Origin: Apis mellifera
Taxonomy: Eukaryota; Arthropoda; Insecta; Hymenoptera; Apidae
Length of the DNA stretch: 64,000 bases
NCBI RefSeq assembly: GCF_003254395.2
Contig: NC_037649.1
Span: 10,131,931 to 10,195,930 of the forward strand
Reading direction: 5' to 3'
The notes beneath the pieces are model-generated. The model worked only from the letters and a program-made list of their open reading frames with translations, was not told where the DNA came from and ran no database searches. Both the position numbers and the translations under genes were made by a program. Shown here in pieces: positions 47,445 through 58,650 of the stretch (positions within the stretch are counted from its first letter, which is position 1; every line of letters begins with the position of its first letter).

Positions 47445-50373
47445 GTAAACTCGAGGGCGTGCGGATACTGTAGATTCATGCAATAATCATCCTGCGTGCT
47501 TAGTCTTCGCTTTCGCGCGCGATCCATTATCTTTTTCCACTCCGTTTCCCTCCCTCCTTATCTCCCCCTCCCTCCCGTGAAACATTTTTCGTGTTTCGAA
47601 TCAAAGATATTACGCCAATCTTCCGTTATTTCCGCAAAGGTTTCGAGGAATTATAATATCGAGGATGACGTTGAATATTTCGATGGAATAAAACCCGCTT
47701 CCTTCGGAGAGCATTGAAAGGAAGAAAATTACCTTTTCGTACGCGGAGAGAGAGAGATATATATAACACGTGCCCCGTAGATGATACGCGACGATAGGAA
47801 AGGTCAGCGCACCTATGAATTCGCGGTTTTATTACGCGGAATCGATTCGAAGCTAGAAAACGTACTCACGATCTCAGTACCAATCTCTCCCCATTATGCA
47901 CACGCGTTCTTCTATTCGAGTCGCGCTCTATTCAAAACTAATCTCGCGATACCTGATATCTGACGAAAGTGACAATTCCCTTTTAAATTTCGTCGCAACG
48001 ATTCTCCTCCATGATTCGTAACCGAAAAGGAAAGGAGAGTATGAATGGAAAAAAATCGGAATACGTCGAATCGAAGGGCATGAACAGCAAGGACAACGGT
48101 AGGAAGTTTGCAACGTCAAGCATTCGCGTCAAAGGCTAATTGCAAAGCGAGGGAGAATACAAGCCCGTATTACGCGCAAACACATCCACCCGTCCCTTTC
48201 CCCTCGCTTTCCAATTGCCTCTTTTCCCTTCTGTCGAGCCTTACCTTTCACCTCCTCTCCCCGTAAACGCGTCACCTGTACGCAACGAGCGTACCACGGA
48301 CAGGATGACACAACGGAGGTGAGGCGACGCCTCCGACTACGCTACGTGTGCGTGTACCATAGAGAAACGGGATGGTCTGTCCGTAGCTGGACCATGGTCC
48401 ATCATCGGCTCGGCTTGGTATGGTACACGCGCAAAGCATCCCTCTGCACAGCGGCGCGACCAGGTAAACCTCCACCTCGAGACCGCACCGCATACAATCC
48501 CTCCACCCTCGCCCCACCGCTCCCTTTCACGCCGAGTCCAACCGCATCCGCTCTCTCTCCCTCTTATCAATACGCTTCTCCTCTGCGCCTCGCCCACGCC
48601 ACGGATGCGTTCAGGGACGGTGGGTCGCGTGTGCAAGCCCTTCTCCCCTTTAACAGAGAGGGTGCACTCGGCGCAAAGGTGTTAATTGACGATATCGCGC
48701 GAAAATTGGGCGGAACAACGCCCTTTTAACGACATTAGAAAATTCGTTACAACGCCGGGCGAAAAATGATCGATCATCGGAGCTTTTTCCGTGTCCCCTT
48801 TCCCCCTATCCACTTCGCTCCCGCATGAAATTTCGCGACGTAATTCGATCGACAATGGAAGCTTTGATCGGATCGGGGTAAACGAGGGTTGCGTTCAAAG
48901 GGGAGAGGAGTATCGCGAAAATTGACGCGGCCGAGCCGCGCATCGATGGAAACGCGCGAAGGAAGGGATCTCAAGACTCCCCCTCCCCCTTTTCCTTTCG
49001 CGATTACGGATCGTAATTGAACGGATAATTGAAACGGATCGTTATCGAAGTTGCGAAACGTTATGGAGCGGCACGGTCACGGCAAACACCGCCGCCTCGA
49101 ACTCTCGGCTCGAGCTCTCTTTCGCCCCTCTCTTTGAACGACGTTCGGTAAACCGACCGCTAATTAATTGGTTAAATATTGATTGAACGGTAAGATTCCC
49201 GCGTCTCGAGTGAAATTGCGCGCGGATTATTTGGGCAGAAGGCGATCAAAGATCGGCGGGGAACGAGACCGAGCGTCCCGTTTCTGGAATATTAATTGAT
49301 TCGCGGGACGCGTCCTTTCCCTCCCTCTCGTTCGAAACGAGAGGAGGAGGTAATAATTATGATCGAAACGATGCCGAGCGACATCTCGTCCTTTCGATAT
49401 CCACGTGTTCTCGAATCGATATCTCGGGTATAAACGGAGGAGCACGAGTACGAGGGCGTAAAAGGCGATCAGCGAGCGAAATTGAATTCCTTTTGCCCCT
49501 GGCCCATCGGTCTGCCCGCCACCGGCCATCTTGAAATTCCATGACGTCCCATAGAATCGCAATATCCCGTAGCATCGTGACGCGGCATTGTGAAGCAAGG
49601 GGTTGCGAGTGACGGGTTTCACGGCTATGGGTGTCCACTGTTTCGCGTATAATCCGTGACGTGGAATAGATCGAATCCAGTAGTTGCGAGTAGTTCCGTT
49701 GTTGAAACGTTGCTGAAACGTTGTTTGAAAAATTACTCTTAGAAGACTTTATTTTCGACGCGTCATTTGACGATATCTTTTACGTTCGAAAAATCGAATT
49801 AAAAGAGTCGAGTAATTTCTTTTCCTCCTCGACTCGATCATTTCTTGCCCTTTCTTTATTCACCCTGGTCGGAAGGGGAATTTTTTAAAAGAGGAGAGGG
49901 AAGAAAGAGGGAGGGTGGGAAAGCGCAAAGTGGGCAAGTTACTTGGCATGCAGGGCGAGGATGGTCGGGGCTGGAATTCCGTATGGATTAAGTAACCCCG
50001 CGCGCATAAACCCGGATAGAATCGTGTACACGTACACAGGTCGCGCGCTCCACGCTTTAAGCGTACATTTTTAAACAGCGTGCCGTGACTCGGTGAAATA
50101 AAAAAAAAAAGGAGCTCGATTTATTCGTCGTTTAACGAAACTTGATTTACCTCTCGCCTTCTTCCTCTTCCACGCGCTTGGAAAAGAAATCGTCGTAACC
50201 GTGTTTTTCACTAATTTCGGCCACGCTTCTCCTCTCCTCGAAAACGTTCTTATTCCAAGAAGAAGATCCCCAGAAATTTCAATCTGTTCCAAACACGTTC
50301 GACACTTTACAAAGCTGTTCCACCCACGTAGCTCCATAACTCTCTCGTAATAACGATACATCTGGCGAGTATA

Positions 50374-50397
50374 ATATATATATATATATATATATAT
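50374..50397. repeat. TA dinucleotide microsatellite
   Basis: A TA run of about 24 bases. It explains the Tyr-Ile repeats in overlapping - strand frames. Confidence 0.9.
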
Positions 50398-50833
50398 CCG
50401 ACGAGGCGCGAGACCGTCTGAAAATCTTGTCAAAATTGTTCTTTCTATCGTCCCTCGTTTCCAAGATTTTTTCGCGCTCGAGGGGGAGGAGGAGGCTCGA
50501 AGGAGGGGGAAAAGATGCAGAGTGACAACGCAATTTCGCGGCGGGAACACGAGCGGGGACCCGTATAAAGAGATTGCCTTTCCCCGCTTAAAATTTTCCC
50601 ACGTTAACCACGGAGCGAAAGTACACCGACAATCTTCGTCGAATTTACGTCGCGAACTGAATCGGATCGACGCGTCGACCCCTTGCGTTTACACGCGACT
50701 CGTATTATATACATTGGTTTAATAACATAACGTAAGAAGCGAGCGCGTTCTTACGTTAATGTATATAAATAAAGATCGCGCGATTATATAAATACGTATA
50801 ATGCTTTGTTTCTCACGTATAATATTCGAATAT

Positions 50834-51660
50834 TCGAGCGAGAATTTTCGAATTTTAATTTTCTTTCTTGACCGAGAATTTTTTCTCGAAGAGTTTCGGA
50901 CAACGAAAAGGATAAGCAATTGCGTTGTGGGATTTGTGATTGTAAAATTTTCGCGGAAAATAAATAATTAAATAATAATTTGATAAAGAGACCGAGATTC
51001 GATCCTCGAAGAAAAATTTTCGAATTTTAATATTCTTTCTCGAGCGAAAATTTTTTCTCGAAAAGTTTTGGCAAACGATGCACTGGATCGAAGTGAATTT
51101 TGCAACAACGGAAAGGAGCAGTTGCGTTGGGATCTGGGATTGTAAAATACAATCTATTTTCGCGGAAAATAATTTGATAAAGAGACGAGATTCGATCCTC
51201 GTCGAGCGAAGAAAAATTTTCGAATTTGTCTTTTCTTTCTCGAGCGAGAATTTTTTCTCGAAAGCCAAAGAGTTTTAGTAAATGGTGCACTGGATCGAAA
51301 TGAATTTTGCAACAACGGAAAGGAGCAATTGCGTTGGGATCTGGGATTGTAAAATATAATCCGTTTTCGCGGAAAATAATTTGATAAGAAAGTCAAGATT
51401 CGATCAACGGAAAGGACGAGCACTTCCGTTATAATCTGGGATTCTAAAATATAATATTCGCGGAAAATAATAATTCGATAAGGCCGAGATTCGATTATTG
51501 TCGAGCGACGAGAAATTTTCGAATTTGAATTTTCTTTCTCGAGCGAGAATTTTTTCTCGAAGAGTTACGGTAAACGGTGCACTGGATCGAAGTGAATTTC
51601 GAAAGAAGAGTCGCGTTATAATCTGGGATCGTGTAATCCGTTTTCGCGGAAAATAAACGC
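50834..51660. repeat. 170-200-bp tandem repeat with hairpin-bearing head, 4-5 copies
   Basis: A head module (gaaaaattttcgaatttt, then ctttctcgagcgagaa and ttttttctcgaa) has its hairpin core at 50875, 51046, 51246 and 51545. A body module (gcgttgggatctgggattgtaaaat followed by cgcggaaaataatttgata and cgagattcgatc) occurs five times (near 50925, 51123, 51331, 51430 and 51613). Head spacings are 171, 200 and 299 bp, because one copy between 51390 and 51480 lacks its head. The head contains CGAGAA-TTTT-TTCTCG, a small perfect hairpin. Parallel Ser/Arg/Lys frames on the - strand are translations of the repeat, not genes. Confidence 0.88.
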
Positions 51661-54600
51661 GGATGAGAAAGAGAAGGTAGAGCCAATCTTTTCCTATCGA
51701 GGGCTGTTTCCCTCCACGCATATCTCGCGTACGCTGACTCGTACACTTTTGAGCTTCCCCGAATAAGGGATCGACTTAGCAAGGGCAAGGGAAATTTGAC
51801 TTTCGGACAGCTTGCCACGAAGATTTCTCGAAATGGATAACGGGAGAGAGGAGCTCGAAGCCATTCGATTATCGAACAGACTTGGAAACCTCCCCAACGA
51901 GAACTTATTTATTTCTATACCGAGGATAAATATTAAAACGTTCGTCTCGCGTTACACTAAGTCACAAATCGTGCATCATTTCCTCTTCTTCGAGAACTTG
52001 GTAATTAAAAATCGGTGTATCATCAAATCGGTAATCTCTCCCTTCTCCCGTTAAATGAAAGATGAAATTGTCTTACCGTTAATAATTGGGATCCTCCACT
52101 TCGATAATAATTACAAAGAAAATATTGCGATAAGAAAAGAATTGTCGATTTACGATACGAGGAGACGATCTTGAAATATTAACGCAGCCGCGAAATGGAA
52201 TTTGAAATCTCGAGCGATTGAACACCGGCCTTTCGAACGTCGTTCGCGAATTCGATTGTAATTAATCTACTTCGCGTTCTTATATATCAATAATAAACGT
52301 GGAAACACGGCTCCTCCCGTCGAGTTGAACCGGTCCTCCATCCAAGATTCATCCTCGATTCGAAAGGGAGGGGGGCGAGATCGACGTCTCGCCCACGGCC
52401 ATTAATTAACATCACCGGCTGGCTGATTAACATATTATCGCGGCAAGACAGCCGCCGGTGTCGGAAGCAAAGCCGACCCGCTTGCGAAGCGCGGAAGCGG
52501 TGAGATTGCGTTCCCCTGCGAGGGTTGGGGGGAGCCGAATGCCGAGATTCAGCCTTTCAGAAACGAACAATAATGGGGGGAGAGTAGGAAAGGGGTGGCA
52601 GGGAGATGGCGGCGTTCGAGAATCCCTCCAGGGCACGTTCGACTATTAACCCCGCCGAGATTCGGAAACGGCGACTGAAACCACCTTCCAAACTCTCTCA
52701 GCGTCCAACCCCTTCTCGAGCCGAGACGCTTCCACCGGAGAAGGAAGGCCTTGTCTCCTCGTGACAACAGGCTCGATTCGACGAAAAAACCACCATTTCT
52801 CAGAAGAAAATCGTCGATCAGCTTCCTGGTCGCGGATCGAGGGAGAGATTTCTCGACGATTCGCAAGCGGAACGCGTCACCTTTGGACCCCGGGGCTTTC
52901 GATGCTCGTTCGATAACGCTATTCAGGGATGGTGTACACGGGTTCTAAGATTAAAAGAAGAGACATCCGGTTTCGAAGCGTTTGAAAGTTTCATAAGTCA
53001 CCGCCGGTTAGACGAGGGTGGGATGAAGGAAGAGGGGTAGGTGCTTTCAACGAGATCGATCAAAGCATCCGGTGGAACAGGATCTCGTTAGGGTGGAGGA
53101 TCGTCGAGACGATTTTTCAGCGTAACGACTCACTCGCCCTGCGATTTTATACTCGAGCCTATCGTTTCGAGAACGCCTCTCCCTCCACCAGATGTAGATA
53201 GTAAATAATTACACGTCACGACGAATAAATTACGCTAATGGATCTGTGGCGCGTACTTGATCGACGGAAGATCGGGAACGCGATTCCACGGTTTATTAAT
53301 GATTACTCCATATCATTGTATATTCATTTCGTTCATTCCGCGGAGTTGGATGAAGAAAAGTGGTGCGAAGCAATTTGTTATCGACGATGCGTTAAAAATA
53401 TACAACGTGTTGATATCCTTCCACGAACAGAAAAATCGGAATAGCTCCGATCGAATCACTTTGCGACAATTGCGATTATTCTCAAGACTTCGAGAGAGAA
53501 TAATCCTTCGCGAATATTTAAAAAAAAAGAAGAAAAATATTTATCTCGCACGCGTTCGATATTCGATCGTTTTCCGTATGTAACAATGCGGACGTTTTTA
53601 TGCGGCAGTGATATCCGCAGTGACCCAGAAAGATATCGAATGATACACGTTTTTCCGCGATATCGAAAGTTGGGTGGGAAATTTATGCGACGATTCGCGT
53701 TCGACCCAAGTTCAACTCGCGGAAAACGGCGCGAAAGCGGGCAAACTGTTACGAGGTGACGAACCTGTGCAAGTTTTCGCAAGTAAGGCGGTTATCGCGT
53801 AAGATCACGGTTCCACGCTCCCCTATACAACCGCCATTGTCCATAACCGTGTTTCAGACTCGGCGTCTATTGTCGCCCCATTACATCTATCTCTACCTGT
53901 GCGTATCAACGTTCACGGCTGCGATTAAACCAAACGAGGCGATCGATCGCCGAACCGATCTTTCATTTCGACCCAAGCCTAGTAGTAGCCAACTCGATTC
54001 GTTCCAATAATTCCATATTTCTCGTACCAGGATCCACGAAGCGACTGAGATATCGTCGATTTATCCCTGATAACTCGTTTCGAATTTATTAGACGATGGC
54101 TCGTAATTTCGAGGAGAAATAAAAGTGAGGAGGGTGTCGCGAAAGGGGATTTCCTTTATGCTTTCCATTCGCTTTGCGTTTTGCAGGGGGGATCGCAAGT
54201 CGGGAATTTGGCGTACGCGTAGTGGCGCAGCTGGTCGCGTGGAGAGAGATCGAGGGAGAGACGCGAGAGTACGGAACGAGACGGAGGTGTGACGAACGAG
54301 AGGGGTCGCCGGAGGGGTAGCAGTGCGGGCCGGTTGGCAAAGGCAAACCCGAACAATTTGCCGTAATAATCCGATAACTGATAATATTGGCAATTTGCTT
54401 GTGTAGCTAAACGGATCTCACGGCGTAACGTTATCTCGGTATTATTGTTATTGTTGCGGAGGAGAGCTCGCCGAGGACGAGCTTATTTTCCTCTCCACGA
54501 TTAATCCTCCGTCTTTTCTTCTCCATTCAAATTTCTCTCGTATCCTGGAAGTCAAAGTAAAACTCGAAGTAAGCCTCGATCCGAAAGAACCTGTTTAAAC

Positions 54601-55298
54601 CGCTTTCGAGGAATCAAAGAGGAGTGGACGAAGACTCTCGAATCGACGCGAGTAAACTGGTTTCACGATTGATTGATTCCTCGCGTCTTGATATCGGCTT
54701 GGACCACGTGAAGGAAAAAGGGACGACGTCGATGTCGAAGAGAGAGAGAAAGGGAGACTGAGATTTTCGTTGGGTTAGCCACGGAAAACCGTTCACCGCG
54801 CCGAGAACAACAATTCGATTGATTTATCGCGGTTTACGTTAATTAATTGGAGACCGATCCTCGTGAATCACAACTTCGCTCCTCGTTGTTGCGCGCGGTT
54901 ACATTACATCGACTGATTTCGCGACAATACCATCGATTCCCCTCCCCTTTTGTCCTCCTCCGTTCCGCCCTAGAACGTTCGTTCATCCCCGAGTATAAAT
55001 GCGCGAGAAATATCTTACGTTGATTCCAGTGTAAATAAATCCGTCTGATACAAGTTTCAAAAGAGAGAAAGAACGAAAGAAGGAAGAAGGAAAAAGAGGG
55101 AAATAAAAGATGTAAGACGAGAGGGTTAATTCCCTCCCCCTCGATCGATTAGTAGAACGTTCCTCTCTCGGTCACGGTATTAACTCGGTAGGAATCGGAA
55201 ATTTATCGACTTTCGACGCTTCGGAGGAAGCTCCCTCCTCCTGCACATCTTCCTCCTCCGGCGCGAGATACCGTTTCGAGATAGGTCGGTGAAAGAAA
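51661..55298. other. Non-coding DNA with isolated exon-like signals
   Basis: Two weak signals were seen. At 54185-54186 a strong acceptor (gctttgcgttttgcag) is followed by a phase-1-compatible frame of about 44 codons ending in a stop, with no good donor. An ATG frame of 57 codons runs 53586-53759 (begins MRTFLCGSD, has RYRMIHVFPRYRKL) and is followed shortly by CGCAA|GTAAGG. Neither is strong enough to call as a gene. Confidence 0.35.
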
Positions 55299-55949
55299 GT
55301 GGAAAGGATAGAGGATTTCTCCATACCGGTTATCTATTCCACCTGCACAAGCGGCGCAGGAGTAGCGAGTGGCAAGCGTGAAGCAAGAAGGAAGACTGTC
55401 GGTCGGCTGGTGTGCACCTGGCGCAGGCGCGTAGGCGCCCCCATCCCTCCTCCCTTCTCTGTTTATGCCCTCTGCGCCCCTTGCCACCCCTTATCGGTAC
55501 GAGGGGCCGACGGAGGCCGCGGAAGCGTTGGACGAAGAGGAAGCGAGGCGAGTTTCGGGGTTTGGGGTCGGCCGACAGCCGAACCGTGCTTCAGTCGGCC
55601 GGCGAACTCGCGTGCCGAGCCTTCGTCCCGCTCGCGTTCCTCGTCGTCGTCGTCGTCCACGGATCCCACTTTGCTCGGGTCGGTCCAACCATGCAAACGA
55701 GGCCCCCCCGACGCCACGTTCTCCCATCCTCGCCGGGTGCCGCGTTCAAGTCGCCGCGTTGATCGTTTATTATCGAGTCGATCCAGGTGGAAATCGAGTC
55801 GAGGAAAGTGGCGGTTCAGAACGAAGCCGAGTGCGTAGCCGAGGATGGCCGAGAGAGGAGTAATAGCAGCAACGGAATTAGTGCTCGTATAGTTCATGCA
55901 CGGTATAATATGATTATCGGGGAGGAAGGATTCCACGGAGAGACTCGAT
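55299..55949 (+). promoter_or_regulatory. Second CpG-rich promoter-like region
   Basis: A GC- and CpG-dense block, similar in character to that upstream of the agrin-like start, ending just before an initiator-like gatcagtagtg (55948-55958). Several frames are open on both strands (up to 179 codons), but they are Ser/Arg/Pro-rich and overlap each other, as expected from composition. A dispersed promoter or CpG-rich enhancer is the simplest reading. Confidence 0.3.
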
Positions 55950-56796
55950 CAGTAGTGTAGTACAGTGTAAGTGTGTATGTGATAGTGCGTAGAACTTAAG
56001 TAGAAGAAGAACCCTCGAAATCGTTACAGCTGACTCGCCACGTTGGGGAAGGAAGATCCGCTCCTTCGATTCGCGTACGCGTTCGTCGTTCGAGATCCCC
56101 TTTCGAGATTTTCTTTCGTTATCGATAACGGGTTTGTGCACTCTTGGACGAAACATTTTTCGATCCATTAAAGTCCATTCCCAAGCCGTGGGAACGGAGA
56201 AGCGTGTTTCTTTCGTTCAAAATCGTTGAGTGCGTACACATAGGATATCGCGATACCTCGGTGACCGAGCGTCGTCAACATGCACGCGCGAGGAGAAGAA
56301 ATATGATCCCGTGGAAGAGTCGGGTGAGGTTTACGAGGTGGGACGGGTCGATAGGGAAACTCGCGATACCATCTATCGTTTAACCGGTGCTCCTTATCGT
56401 ATTCGTCTCGGCAAAAGATATCGCGTTGGAGCGTGGCTTGGAGGAGATCGAAGAAGGGAAGAGAGAGATTGGGAGAGAAGGAGAAAGGAAAAGAAGGGGA
56501 AATCGAATCGACTGGTTGCGGTGCGGAATTAATCCAACGTTAACGAGGAGAAGGATGTAAGAAGAGTTTCCTCGGGATCTGTGAAACGGTGTTTGTCAGT
56601 GAGAGAGCCGGATACGCCGCCGGTAGCGTGTCTTTTATTTTTCTCGGCTTCGTCCTTGGAGAGTGAAGTGTCGTGGAAACGAGAAGGAGAGAGAGAGGGA
56701 GAGAGAGAGGAGAGGATTACAAAGGAAGAAGGGACAACGCGTGTTAATTAAAGAGCGGGAGATACCGGAGGGAAACGAACAGAGCCAGCCTGACAG
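55950..56796 (+). other. Candidate non-coding first exon
   Basis: It starts at the TCAGT initiator-like core (about 55949-55953) and continues with a leader-like sequence rich in AGTG. It ends at CTGACAG|GTAAAT (donor at 56797). An alternative earlier donor is ACAGT|GTAAGT at 55964-55969. No ATG opens a frame running to either donor with a recognisable product. It could be the 5' end of another gene, or an alternative first exon of the agrin-like gene. Vertebrate agrin does use an alternative promoter for its transmembrane form, but that parallel is only suggestive. Confidence 0.25.
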
Positions 56797-58594
56797 GTAA
56801 ATATTTACCGACATCGCGGCACGGTAAAATCGCAATTTCAGGCCGCGTGTTTTTCTTTCTCTCTGCGTTCTTCTTCCGTTCCGTTGTAACCCGGAACAAC
56901 TGGAGGGCGGAACTGTTGTGTATACCTCTGTCTATGAGTATCTGTCCGGCGTGTATAACCTTTCGTCGATCGTGGATTCGTTCTAGCGGCGATCGAAAGA
57001 GAGAACAAGCGTTTTACGAAAGAAAGAAAGAAAGGAAGGAAGGAAGGAAAGGAGGGAGGAAGAGAAAAGAAACTATGGAATGACACGCGTGAGCGATTTT
57101 CAGCGTAATCAGTTTACACGCGAGTTTTCCATTTGACGTGCGTTCTTCATTTTTCTTTCTTCGTTGTTACACGAAGGGGAAAAAAACCTGGAAAGAAAAA
57201 AAGGTAGTTATGTTACGTTCGACATTTAAACTCGTAATGAATTAGAATCACGGGAAGTCACGTGACCGGACGCGTTATACCAGGCGAGCGTAATCGATCT
57301 GCCAGTTGCCATAATTCTTGCCCACTTCGCCATTCCCCTTCCTCCTCTTCCTCCTCCTTCCTTTCTTCCTTTCGAGCGAATCGTTAACACGCGTTCGTAT
57401 CCCGAAAGATGTACGTATTTTCGAAACAAATTAATGCTTTTCCTTCGAAACAAACCCCCTCCTGCCTGTCCACCCCCTACAATAAATCAAATTTGAAATT
57501 TTTCCGCCCGTGTTTCGACACGAGAACAGATTAAATCGCGTCTCGTCCAATCCACCCCATCCACGCTCATCCATGTTTTATACGCGCCAATTTAATGCCT
57601 CGTTAATACGGTCCACTCACATATTTTATAGCGATTGACTGACCGGTGTAACATTTGGCTGCCGGTCACGAACGTAATAAACGTGATCGGTGTTTTATCG
57701 GCTGGTCGCGATAATCTCCCTCCCTCTCTTTCTCTCTCTCTTTCGTGCAACGCTCGTATCGTAAAAAATCACGATTCTTTCACGCGTGATATCCGCACAG
57801 GAGAAACATATCAAACGAGATCGATATTATTAACTTGGAAATAAAATTTTTCGAATCGATTATCATTGGTCGGAAACCGATCTCGTTCCATCCGGGTTTA
57901 CCTGTTTATCCGCGTCTCGAGATTCATCGTGGGAACGAGATTAAAGAAACAGCATCAGTTTCAAGTCGCGTGGAAGTTTGTTTGCTTCTCGCGGGCGTCG
58001 CGGTATCGATCGATAGTAATAATAATTGTGCACGTGGCTTCCATCCGTGCCTATACAATCCCGGCAACATTAAACTTTAAATCGGTGTATCCGTTTAAGT
58101 TGGCGAATCGATCGACGGCCCAAGATAAAATTCTGATCGCGGCAACTTGGAGTCAACTGATCGTGAATCATCGCACGAGTTATGATTTGCGTAGGATATG
58201 GAGATGGTGGGATTTTAGGAGAATGTTTAGGGAGCGGATCCTTCGAGGTATTTTTTAAAAATGTATAAAATATCGAGTTTGGTTTATCGACAACGTGGCC
58301 GAATGAATTGGTAATTAAACGATCGAAAACGACGAAACAAATGGTGTTATTCCCGTTGTTTTCGATCGAGTCGGGACACAACTAATGGATACAATTGTTG
58401 TTATTTATTGAAATAAACGAAAGGGATACGCACAAGGGGGATGTTGCGTGTATATTGTAAATATTATTTTCCTCGGCTATTATCGGCGTTAATCGCGATG
58501 CCAAATCGTTTCAATTTCGTGATGAATACGTCGTAATGAAAGACAAATTTTCTTTCCCTTTTTTTCACTCTTTTTATTTTTCACCCGTGTCCAG
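56797..58594. other. Non-coding DNA, possible intron
   Basis: Contains a GAAA/GGAA purine tract (57020-57062) and ordinary mixed sequence. The last about 35 bases are a strong pyrimidine tract (58558-58592) leading to CAG. Confidence 0.35.
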
Positions 58595-58650
58595 GAGGAG
58601 TGGCAAAATTATGATAACGTGGTGATTAATGAGAGAAACGGAAGAGTGAA
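58595..58650 (+). other. Candidate 56-nt exon with strong splice sites
   Basis: The acceptor tract (tttttcactctttttatttt, then tcacccgtgtccag) ends at 58594, and a consensus donor GTGAGTATAA starts at 58651 after AGTGAA. One frame is open throughout: it begins in phase 0, reads EEWQNYDNVVINERNGRV and leaves phase 2. The other two frames contain stops, so it cannot follow directly on the phase-1 exons at 8452 or 41868. It may belong to a different gene or be a non-coding exon downstream of the 55.9-kb start. I do not recognise the peptide. Confidence 0.3.

Larger units (their letters stand above)
41869..50833. other. Intronic or intergenic DNA, no gene seen
   Basis: No exon encoding a Kazal, EGF or laminin-G segment was recognised. 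The - strand frame at 45366-45788 (140 codons) is built on microsatellites (Asp and Pro runs) and is rejected as a gene. The stretch contains CGT and GGA repeats (45452-45471 and 45579-45600), a GGAA tract (47385-47444) and a bZIP-like palindrome (46524-46542). Sequence around 46.5-46.9 kb is less repetitive than its surroundings and could be regulatory. Confidence 0.35.

Noticed and set aside
53586..53759. 57-codon ATG frame just upstream of a GTAAGG donor-like site
   Set aside because: The frame stops before the donor, there is no promoter, and such short frames are expected by chance.
55299..55863. Frames of 116-179 codons on both strands in the second CpG block
   Set aside because: All are Ser/Arg/Pro-rich and overlap in several frames. 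Stop depletion from CpG richness explains them.
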